Assembly: GCA_037126765.1 (NCBI GenBank)
Contig: JBBCBC010000001.1
Location: forward strand, 28,132,804 to 28,196,803
Source: Stenogyne calaminthoides
Taxonomy: Eukaryota; Streptophyta; Magnoliopsida; Lamiales; Lamiaceae
Direction of reading: 5' to 3'
Length of the DNA stretch: 64,000 nt
The notes under the pieces: generated by a model
The model's input: only the letters and a program-made list of their open reading frames with translations
Database searches by the model: none
What the model was told of the DNA's origin: nothing
In this document: positions 53,346 through 62,249 of the stretch, one piece after another
Numbering within the stretch: the first letter of the stretch is position 1
How the letters are laid out: each line of letters begins with the position of its first letter
Made by a program: the position numbers and the translations under genes

Positions 53346-55200
53346 TAAGTCTTGTATGCATCTAGGTGCACTTTGTGTTGGTCTCGATTCTAAAAATCCA
53401 TTAGTGCGGAAAATACCATGTAATGCATATAAAACAGGGGTGAGGGCAGAGTGATTCCAATTTATTTTTGCTTTTAAGAATGATGTGTGTTTTGCTTATA
53501 ATCGAATGCATATGGCAAGTAAGAACATAAAGCAGTAAAGAACACACGATTTTTATAGTGGTTCGGAGTCCAACTCCTACATCCACTCTTCCCTTCATGG
53601 GGCACCAACTTAACCGACTGGACTTAGTTTAACGTGTTAGTCCAACACCCAACAGATGTTTACCGAGTTCACACTAAAACAAGACTTATCACCTTCACGG
53701 GATCGCCTACCCTCCCTTTTGGGATTGCTAGATGTTTACCGAGTTCACACTCACCTACAAACTTAACCTATCAAACTGATTTGGGTAAATGTTTGTTTGG
53801 TTTCCAACTAGGTTGAGATTTTCCCTTACATTTGTTTAGCCTCAATGCTAAGGATGGAAAAATCTCTTTAAGCTTAGGATATTACATTTGTGCTTAGATC
53901 TAGGGTAGAACACTCTTGAATATATGCGTGTATTTCTTGCTCAGTGTTCTATGGTGGAAATGCTGGATGATTTGGCTCTGTAGCTCAATGGTGTTTTTCA
54001 CGTATTTCACACCCGAATAATGAAGGAAGAACTTGTATTTATAGTGTGGATTTGAATGTTACCGTTGGATGGAGTCACATTCAAATCCATACTATTCTGT
54101 AGCTTCTGCAGCTTTTTCAGGCTTGTTGTCTTCCTCTCATTGGTCCACGTCAGCTGAATCTAACGGCTATATTCTTCAGGATCTTCTGAGTCTTCAGGAT
54201 TTATCTGAGTCTTCAGGATTCTTGATTCAACAGACTTCTCTTCAGCGGACCTTATCGATCGGACATCTTGACACTTTCGAAGGCTAATTGAGTTCACTCT
54301 TCCGACTTCGAACAATCTGACCTACGTCCATTGCTTTTCAGGCTAACTGATCATCAGTAGCGTTCTGATTCTCAGTGAACATGACTTCAGATGACTTCTC
54401 TTCTGATGACTTCTCTTCTGATTTCTTCTCGCCTGATCTGGTATGCAGATTTCTGGTTTTCTGATATCTGATTTCTTCTCTTTGATCCGATCACCACATG
54501 ATCGGATCGATTATAAAGATCGTCGAGATATCGGTTTATACTGCGTCGATAAGTACATCAGATTAGTACATCAGGTTAGCATATCAGGTTAGTTTATCTG
54601 ATCTCGATCACGTCTGATCTCGATCAGTCTCATCTGCTCCTCTTCTGATCTGCAACCTCCTCTTCAGATCTGGTCATCTGGTCAAGTCACTTCTAATCTT
54701 CTGATCTCAGGTCCATCTGATCAGGTAACTTCTGATTCTTCTGATCAGCTGGCTTAGCTTTTCTTTTCTTATGATTTTGCACAGTTCATCAGTTAACTCC
54801 GGAACTCATCTTACTCATCTGATCTCGATTAGTCTTGTCTGCAGCCTCATCTGATCTCGATCATCTACTTCTGATTTTCGTGAGTTCCCCCTCAACTTGT
54901 TCTCTCGTTCCCCCTCAACTTGTTATCTGTAGATTAACTTCAAAAACACAAGTTGATAATGCTTTGGCATAATTCATCAAAACTAAAATATCCCAACACT
55001 TTGCACTTATAATGCATTTTAGAATCATGCAACTTGTTATACTGAAAGATGCAACTTGTTTACACTGAACCGCGCAACTATTAATATATGGAAAATAGTT
55101 GCACAGTTCAGTGTAAACAAATTGCATCTTTCAATATAATGATTTGTATGATTCTAAAATGCACTATGAGTGCACGATGCATCTGGATGTACATGAGACC
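53346..55200. mobile_element. GTGCAACT palindromic MITE, copy 2, split by a solo LTR
   Basis: The left terminus TCTTGTATGCATCTAGGTGCACTTTG ends at 53375, and the element resumes at 54999 with CTTTGCACTTATAATGCATTTTAGAATCATGCAACTTG. It then turns back through AAATAGTTGCACAGTTCAGTG to TGCATCTGGATGTACATGAGA. Without the LTR the element is a ~230-bp near-perfect palindrome with arms of about 110 bases. It would fold into one long hairpin if transcribed. Confidence 0.85.
53376..54998 (-). mobile_element. Solo LTR, same family as 36098-37545
   Basis: On the minus strand it starts TGTTGGGATATTTTAGTTTTG at 54998 and ends GAATCGAGACCAACA at 53376. A perfect target duplication CTTTG is at 53371-53375 and 54999-55003. 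The promoter-like block (TATAGTGGTTCGGAGTCCAA, plus strand) is near 53552-53590. The centre (54360-54870) is a CTG-rich array of TCTGATC/TCTTCTGATGACT units. CAG/CTG triplets are abundant here, unlike in the sister copy at 36098. Confidence 0.93.
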
Positions 55201-55268
55201 CACTCCATATAGATATTATTATCATTATTTAAGACTATATATGACATATATTTTACAAATATAATATA

Positions 55269-55295
55269 CTAGTGTTAACCCCGCGAGCTTCGCAG
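55269..55295 (-). mobile_element. Reversed Helitron 3' terminus
   Basis: The minus strand reads CTGCGAAGCTCGCGG, a short imperfect hairpin, then GGTTAACACTAG and T. This is the same layout and nearly the same bases as the terminus at 21859-21885. A Helitron on the minus strand should therefore extend to higher coordinates. I could not place its 5' end or any helicase, so it may be a short non-autonomous copy. Confidence 0.7.
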
Positions 55296-55539
55296 ACCAA
55301 AACAAAAAAATGTCCAAACGAGTATGAGATGGAGGAAGTATATTTTAACATGTGAAGTATCACATTTTTAAATATTTTTAATTTCATGTATTATTCATCA
55401 CCCAATTACTAAAGCATAATACTTTTGTATATTAAAAAATATTACTTTATATTCTAAAATGTATTATCAAGTTCACCGTAAAATTTTGGTGAACTTTGTT
55501 GGAGTGGTTGGAGAGGGGCAATGATAAAAACATCACACA

Positions 55540-55805
55540 TGCTCCCAAGAGCTGAGTCAAGTGGTAAGATTTATGATAATGTGGGGAGAAGTCCCCTGAC
55601 AATGCATGTTCGAACTACATGTGAGACAAAATTTTTATTAAAATATTATGAAGGTTTCTCTTGAGAATTGAATCGTGTTGGCTCTCCCTCACAAATTTCT
55701 ATTTATTTGCCAAGATCCTTCGATTCTAATCCGTCCGATCGAAATTGCCAAATCCATAACGATACCTGGAGGGAGTTCTAATGTCTTTTAAAAAAAAAAA
55801 AAACA
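55540..55805 (+). mobile_element. tRNA-derived SINE candidate
   Basis: GAGCTGAGTCAAGTGGTAAG resembles a pol III A box, and CATGTTCGAACTACATG, about 50 bases on, a B box, as at the head of plant SINEs. About 170 bases later the block ends in a 14-base A-run (55789-55802). The layout (A box, B box, unrelated body, A-tail) fits a SINE. A target duplication was not settled. Confidence 0.5.
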
Positions 55806-55809
55806 CACA

Positions 55810-56320
55810 TCCTTTTAGTGATTGTACAAAATTGATTAAAAGGGCATTCCCCATTTTATAGATTTCAAAGGCCAGGAGTCACACACCTGATCGGACCCCC
55901 ACTATTAAAATGAGAAAACGACACTTCTTTCCATTTCCCTACCAAATTCAAAGATGCTTCACCTACAAACACACACTACATTATAATTCATAACTCTACC
56001 CCTATTTTCTAAATAATTGAACTTCAATATCACACATCAATTGTTTAACTGATCATCTCATACTTTCTTTTCTTGTTTTCTATATTAGTTTCATGTGCTC
56101 CATGTACATATTTTTATTATTCTTTGTGCTCGTGACATGGCATTCTCTTTGATTGCAGCCTGAAAATACCTACTTATAAATAATACTAATAAAAAAAAAA
56201 GGAAAGTCGTCTTATGAGATGGATGTCCTAAAGGAAAGCAAGTTGAAATAATTTTATTAATTATATCTAAAAGTTTAAACTATTGAGGTGTAAAATCAAT
56301 TTATTTATATTATATTTTAG
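55810..56320. other. Non-coding stretch
   Basis: No gene or clear element was recognised. Confidence 0.4.
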
Positions 56321-56321
56321 G

Positions 56322-56815
56322 AGTTTTATCAATTCAGGGCCTGAAAGATGGTAAAGCTATCAATTTAAGGCCTGAAAGATTTTTCCTATCGATTCAAGGC
56401 CTGAAAGATAGAAAATTATCAATTTTGGGCCTGAAAGATAGAAACGATCAATTCAAGGCTTATAAAATTTAAGGCTATGTTTGGCACTAAAACCCTAAAC
56501 CCTGAACACTAAACCCTAAACCCTAAACTATGAACCCTAAACCTTGAACCATGAACCCTAAACCCCCTGAACCGTAAACCTTGAATCGTAAAATCTAAAA
56601 CTAAAAAAAAATAAGAACATGAAATAAGGATATGAAATATAAGTGTCAAACATGACATTAAAATGTGTGAGCCTCAAATTGATAGTTTTTATCTTTCAGG
56701 CCCTGGATCGATAGTTTTTAATCTTTCAGGTCTTGAATCGATAGGAAAAATCTTTAAGGCCTTAAATTGATAATTTTGTCATCTTTCAGGCCCTGAATTA
56801 ACAATTTTCCTATAT
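56322..56815. repeat. Foldback with GGCCTGAAAGAT arms and telomere-like loop
   Basis: The left arm (56322-56460) repeats ATCAATT(C/T)A(G/A)GGCCTGAAAGAT four times. The right arm (56685-56815) carries ATCTTTCAGGCCCTGAAT-type words three or four times in reverse. Between them, 56489-56580 consists of CCCTAAA units and variants. It is a large inverted repeat that may be a foldback transposon. Nothing is encoded. Confidence 0.8.
56489..56580. repeat. Interstitial telomere-like repeats (CCCTAAA)
   Basis: AAACCCTAAACCCTGAACACTAAACCCTAAACCCTAAACTATGAACCC and similar words follow. Perfect plant telomere heptamers alternate with CCTGAAC, CTTGAAC and CATGAAC variants. Confidence 0.85.
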
Positions 56816-57304
56816 TTTAATTTTTTAACACTCTTTTCCTCACATGTGAATTTAATTCTCGACTCTACTCTTTAGAAAGATGGTCAATCAAGTGAACAAA
56901 TTTAAGTTGAGTGAAAGAACTTGGGACGTGGACATAAGTCAAAAGCTCTACTACAATGGAATAATATTGTCTCATATAAAGATAAAACTTATAGAGACGT
57001 GTGAAATCAAGTCATTTATATTATATTAACTCCTTAACACAAGTTTTATTCAAGAAAAAAAACATCAGTTCAAAGCAGAAGTACGTTAAAAACTTAATGA
57101 GCATAAAGAGAAATGTCATAAGAGATAAAATGAGGGAATCAACCGCAAAGCATAATGTAATTGATCCTCAGAGTCCACTATGACCCATTTGGCTAAGCTT
57201 ATTTTAAACATTTTATAAGCTATAATATCTTATAAGTTGTTTTAAAAGCTTATAAGATATAATTTTTAAGTAACTTATAAGTTGTTAAAGTGTTTGGCTA
57301 ATAC

Positions 57305-57765
57305 AACTTATAAGTTCTTTAATAATTTTTTAATTTTTTTTAATATAATTTTTTATATAAATTTTTTTTTTTTGAAAATAATTTTTTTCTGAAACTTTTT
57401 TTTTTCTGAAAATATTTTTTTTTTCCGAAAATAATTTTTTTCTAAATTTTTTTTGTCGAAAATAATTTTTTTTTTTTCAGAAACAGAAAAAAAAAATTCA
57501 AAATTTTTTCCAGAAAATAATTTTTTTTTCGAAATTTTTTTCCTGAATTTTTTTTTTTTAAAAATAAAGTGTTTTTTCCAAAAATATATTTTTCCAGAAA
57601 ATAATTTTTTTTCGAATTTTTTTTATCCGGAATATTTTTCCAGAAAATAAAATTTTTTTTTTTCAAATTTTTTTTTAAAAATACTTTTTTTAAAAAAAAT
57701 ATATATTTTCCCAGAATTTTTTTTTTCCAGATTTTTTTTTTTGCGAAAACAAAAAAAGGGCCCGG
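57305..57765. repeat. T-rich tract with TTTTTTCCAGAAAATAA units
   Basis: It consists mostly of T-runs of 6-12 bases separated by CGAAA, CAGAAAATAA or CTGAAA. Frames through it on either strand (poly-Lys or poly-Phe) are artefacts of composition. Confidence 0.9.
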
Positions 57766-58460
57766 ATTTTATTGAATTCGAACTGGGTTTTTGGGCCGGG
57801 ATAGGTTGAAATAAGATAGAACTTATATAATTTTTGTAAAATAACACAATATTAGATGAGAACTCATATCTTTAATATTGTGTTATATACATTGTAAATG
57901 ATTTTTCACTCTTATATACACCAAGCATACTCGTAGGTATTATTTGCTTTTTTCACAATTAAGGAATTACATGATTAAATTAAAAATTATAATTTTTTTT
58001 GGGACCTGACCTTTTGCAAAAACGGTCAAAGTTATAGGACCAAACTGGATTTTAACTCATACCTTTGTACTCTAAATCAAGTAACTAAAAACGAATATAA
58101 TCTAAAATCCCAACACTTACACACAAGTTAAGATTGATCTTAGCTCAACTGCTCAACTTCTCAACAATTAGTAGAATTATTATTATTGTCAAACTTAACA
58201 CTTCCACACTGATAATTAGCAAATTATTTGAAGCTGGCCTAATAAGCCAACTGAACTCAATATTAATTCACTGATAAATTTAGTTCACATACTTTGTTTA
58301 ATAGACGAAAAAATATATTTCCCCTGACTTTTTCCCACTGATCACTTTCAAGTCCTACTGGTCTATATTATATATATGATCACATTTGTGGGATTTTATT
58401 TTGATTTGGTCATGGCCCGCTAATGGGAAGCCTGATGGCCCAATGTTCTAATTATATTTT

Positions 58461-58732
58461 GGTAAAGTATAGGGTGAAAAGTTTCACGGTGAAACTAGTT
58501 TAGGAATGTGACTTATATTACTAAAGGGTGTGATTTATATAACTGAAGAGTGTGACTTTTTACTATAAAGAATATTACTCATAAAAATGAAGGGTGTGAT
58601 TTATATTACATCAAAGAGTATAGTAGTGATAACTGAAGAGTGTGACTTATATTACTAAAGAGTGTAGCCGTGATAACTAAAGTGTAAAAAAGAATCAGTT
58701 TCACGGTGAACAAGTTTCACAGCATACCGACT
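58461..58732. mobile_element. MITE family with GTGTGACTTATATTAC repeats, copy 3 (inverted)
   Basis: The left end GGTAAAGTATAGGGTGAA and the right end GTGAACAAGTTTCACAGCAT are the reverse of 52405-52699. The body has the same units reversed (GAAGAGTGTGACTTATATTAC, TAAAGAGTGTAGCCGTGATAAC). It lies inside the 2.76-kb TIR element. Confidence 0.72.
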
Positions 58733-59249
58733 CTTATTTTTTATACTACTTTATTATTTTTACAAGGGTTGGAACTTTGGATTTTATAAAATATATTTTC
58801 GTCGAACAATTTGGTCAAATTTAATTATTAAATTTGAAATTATATTTTTAAATATAAATTATTTTATAGAGCATTTAAACTCTTTCTTTAAATTATGTGT
58901 TTGATTTAACAAAATTTCTTGTGTGTGAGAAAAATGACCACTTGTACTCATGCCTTTTTGATTATCTAGCACATTAGATGTCTTTAAAATATTTAAATTT
59001 CATTGATTTAATTATTTGTTCGACACTCAGTGAGGCACTGTTATCATGCTTATTTTTTGTCAAAAATTAAATTTATTTCATTTATATTCTTCATTATAAA
59101 AATAAATTGGGAGTTGGCTTATTTTTTATGAATTTTCATAAACTTGACAGTGATTGTAAAATTGAAGAAAAGAGGATTTAAAAATCAAAAGTGGTTTTTG
59201 AGTGAACAGTAGTTAGAAGAATAGCAAAATCCAGAACTAAAATATACAC

Positions 59250-59480
59250 ACACCAGATTTACTCCTAAAAGAACAGACTTCGAGAAAAAATCAGACAGAA
59301 TTATAGATCATAAAATCCCAGAAACACCCAGCACAGTTTCAACAAAATCTTAAAAAAAAAATCCAAAGAAAAAAAAAATGGAGAAGGAAAGCCCAAAAAG
59401 CTAGAAGAACGAAACCAACAGCCAAATCAACAAAATAAAAAAAAAAAGAAAAGAAAGAAAGCCCGGCAGAAAAAAATCAG
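59250..59480. other. A-rich stretch
   Basis: Long A-runs with AAAGAAAGAAAGCC words. There is no gene. Confidence 0.6.
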
Positions 59481-59664
59481 TAACAAAGCAATGAAACAAA
59501 CCATTCATGATACGTAGGGTTTTTTTTGAAGGTTTTTTTTTTTCTAACCTTTTCGCTTTAGCCTTCCGAGAGAATACGTAAATCTCTAAATTGTTAGAAG
59601 AGATTTTGGAGAAATAAATCTATTTATATTTTTGAAGAGAATCAAAGAAAATTCATAGAAAGAT

Positions 59665-59822
59665 AAAATCCATATCATTGAATACCTAAAGATTTTTTAA
59701 GACTTTTTAAAATCCGTATTGAATACCTCATGATTTTTAAAGACTTTTGAAAATCCGAATTGAATACCCCCAGACTTTGAAAGTCTAAAAAAATCTTACA
59801 GACTCCACAACCAATACACCCC
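59665..59822. repeat. Tandem ATTGAATACC...AGACTTT repeat
   Basis: Three units of about 50 bases read AAATCC(A/G)TATTGAATACC...GATTTTTAAAGACTTTT. They are followed by CCACAACCAATACACCCCCATT, which looks like one end of a hAT-type MITE. Confidence 0.55.
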
Positions 59823-60024
59823 CATTAATTTTCAAATAAATTTATAAGCTACTTAAAATTACACCTTATAAGTTCTTAAATAATTTGTACGATGTTAGAG
59901 CTTATAAAATGTTAAAAACAAGATTAACCAAATGGGCTCTTAGCCTAATTTAAACAAGCTTTGGAAGTTGGAACAGAACACTAGTACTTAGTGGCTGGTT
60001 TGTAGATGATCCGGTCTTGCACCA

Positions 60025-60235
60025 AGACCATAAATGCATTTTAGAAGAGTGCAACTTGTTATCTTTGAAAAGTCATGATTTATTTACACGAAAAAGTGCA
60101 ACCTGTTAATATTGGGACATAGTTGCATGCTTCGCTTTGGAATAGTTGCACGTTTATTTTTGTATAGTTGCACGTTTAAAATCGACTATGAAATCTTGTG
60201 ATCTTATTTCTTTTACTCCCACATACATGAGACTC
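60025..60235. repeat. GTGCAACT-type MITE fragment, copy 3
   Basis: AAATGCATTTTAGAAGAGTGCAACTTGTTAT at the left and TAGTTGCACGTTTA... ATACATGAGACTCACTC at the right match the palindromes at 53078-53275 and 53346-55200. The centre is diverged. Confidence 0.55.
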
Positions 60236-60746
60236 ACTCGTACTTAGTACTACTTAGGCTGTTAAGCATTAATTATAAGCAAGCTTTTAAGTGAGTGTGG
60301 GAAGTAACTTTTCTCAGGATTTGATTTAACTGGCCTAAGTTAAGGGTAGTAATTAAGTTATTACAACAACTATTTAAATATAGTTAGTGAGGAAAAATTA
60401 TTAGAGGAATGAGCTGTACAAAAGTAAGCTGTAGAGGTTTTGTGTACGTTTTGTTTTATTAAAAATTATTTTGTGAAACGGTGTGGTGTTTCATTTGACA
60501 AAAATTAAATTAAGTGTATTTTCACACACTCATTTTCTTGCAAAACCTTATCTATTTTTCTTTTTTGAGTGTTGGATGAATTTGGTTGCCTCACCCCTAA
60601 TCTCACATATGAAAATATGTCACAAGATAGTGACTCTTGTTTAGTGAGATAGAGGGTGGGGAGTGTTTGATTGGATGTGGATGTACAATATAAATATAAA
60701 TGTATATCAAATAAATTGTGTAATTAATGTAAAAGAGATTTAGGTA
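60236..60746. other. Non-coding stretch
   Basis: AT-rich, no recognisable feature. Confidence 0.4.
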
Positions 60747-60754
60747 TATATAGG

Positions 60755-61318
60755 TAGGGGTGAGCATTTGGTAAAAACCGAACCGAACTGAACAGAATTA
60801 ACCGAATATCACACCATAATACACCGAAATCGAACCATTTAAGCCTAAAATCGATTGAAACCGAACCGAATTTTTTCGGTTTGATTTCGGTTTAAAATCG
60901 AAAAAACCTAAATTTTAACATTATTGAATTAAGTCATTTAATAACACAAAAAATCGGATATATATATATATATATATATATATTAAATATATATATATAT
61001 ATTAAGTAAATATTTCGGTTCGGTTCGGTATATTTACCGAAAAAATCGAACCGAAACCGAACACCAATTTTAATATATATATATATAATATTATATAATA
61101 TATATTTAATATATATTAAATATATTATATATATATATTATGTAAATATTTCGGTTCGGTTCGGTATATTTACCGAAAAAACCGAACCGAAATCGAACAC
61201 CAATTTTTTTAAAATGCAAAATTGATTCCGAACCGAAAACCAATTTAACAGAACTGAATTTATCGGTTCGGTTCGATTTTTTGATTTTTTGATTTTTACC
61301 ATATTCTGCTCACCCCTA
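60755..61318. mobile_element. hAT-type MITE with 8-bp target duplication
   Basis: The ends TAGGGGTGAGCA and TGCTCACCCCTA are perfect inverted repeats. The flanks TATATAGG (60747-60754) and TATATAGA (61319-61326) are an 8-bp duplication with one mismatch, the hAT signature. The body is full of CGGTTCGGTT / AACCGAACCG words. It includes a directly repeated segment (ATTTCGGTTCGGTTCGGTAT ... CGAACACCAATTT, near 61010-61075 and 61146-61207) separated by AT microsatellites. No protein is encoded. Confidence 0.9.
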
Positions 61319-61634
61319 TATATAGATGAAATTTAGGGGCGGGAGGGCGGCCGCGTGCTTTTCGCCAACTGCAAACACACTCAAAATTGGCCACTTCTTT
61401 CTTCCTCCCCTTTAACTAATAAGTCTAATATAATGATGCTACCAAATGGTCCATAACTTCCCTACTAGTCCACATCCACACACCAATGCATATCTATACC
61501 TATACAAAACAAATATATCATATCATACATTTCATAAATTCTTGCATATTATCATCTTGAATTTATAGTCTTTACATGTTTTTCTTTTTATTAATAATTC
61601 TTGAATCCTCTCACAATATCTCTATCTTTTTTAA

Positions 61635-61762
61635 CACAAAAACTCATATGAGACGGGATACAACTTAACACAAATCACACTCACCTTTCCCAAAGTGTTA
61701 AAACGTCAATGCTCAATTTATGTCCGTCTCACTATGAGACGGTCTCATGCAAGTGTGTCTCC
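61635..61762. mobile_element. GAGACGGTCTCA foldback MITE, copy 2
   Basis: ACACAAAAACTCATATGAGACGGGATACAACTTAACACAAATC at the left and TATGAGACGGTCTCATGCAAGTGTGTCTCC at the right match copy 1 at 5558-5696. Confidence 0.75.
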
Positions 61763-61829
61763 TTTTTCAATAGTGTATACGTTGTTATCGTATTTAAATT
61801 AGCCTGAGAGAGTAAAGAAAAAATCAAAT

Positions 61830-61930
61830 CTTGTATGCACCAGATGTACCATACAACTCATTTGTATATATTTTAAAAAATTGCAAATTATTTTTACTGA
61901 ACACAGTGCACCTGGTGAGCACAAGAGAGC
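61830..61930. repeat. Short relative of the GTGCAACT MITE ends
   Basis: CTTGTATGCACCAGATGTACCAT and CACAGTGCACCTGGTGAGCACAAGAG face each other across 60 AT-rich bases. They resemble the termini of 53346-55200. Confidence 0.45.
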
Positions 61931-62101
61931 TATTCAAAAGAAAATTAGATAACAAAGTCAAGAAAAGAATGTGCTCTTAGATCAATCTAGCATTGATTAA
62001 CTCTCTCAATTGAAAATGAGTGATGTTTACAAACTCTACGAAATGCGGTAGATTGTTCTTTTTCATAAGAATCTTCTCATAATTTTTGAAAAAATTAAAT
62101 G

Positions 62102-62245
62102 ACAAAAACTCATTTGAGACAATCTTATACATGAGACGGGGTACAACCTAGCATAAATCAACACTCACTCTTCCTAAAATGTTAAAATGTTAATGCCAAA
62201 ATTAATTATATCAAAATGTGAGACTGTCTCACGCAAGTGTGCCTC
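62102..62245. mobile_element. GAGACGGTCTCA foldback MITE, copy 3
   Basis: ACAAAAACTCATTTGAGACAATCTTATACATGAGACGGGGTAC at the left and GTGAGACTGTCTCACGCAAGTGTGCCTC at the right match copies at 5558 and 61635. One core has mutated (GAGACAATCT). Confidence 0.72.
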
Positions 62246-62249
62246 AAAA

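Larger units (their letters stand above)
57182..59941. mobile_element. 2.76-kb element with CCCATTTGG terminal inverted repeats
   Basis: The left end GACCCATTTGGCTAAGCTTATTTTAAACATTTTATAAGCT is mirrored by the right end AGCTTATAAAATGTTAAAAACAAGATTAACCAAATGGGCTC. Further in, both sides share ACTTATAAG words, so the inverted similarity extends about 100 bases. TA flanks both ends (57179-57180 and 59942-59943 area), but the exact duplication is uncertain. Inside are a poly-T tract, another MITE and A-rich sequence. No transposase was seen. It could be a non-autonomous DNA transposon enlarged by later insertions. Confidence 0.6.

Noticed and set aside
56489..56580. True chromosome end or telomere
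   Set aside because: Only about 90 bases of degenerate repeats, internal and flanked by mirror arms; the sequence continues on both sides.
57442..57847. Lys- and Phe-rich open frames
   Set aside because: Artefacts of the T-rich tract; present on both strands with no protein character.
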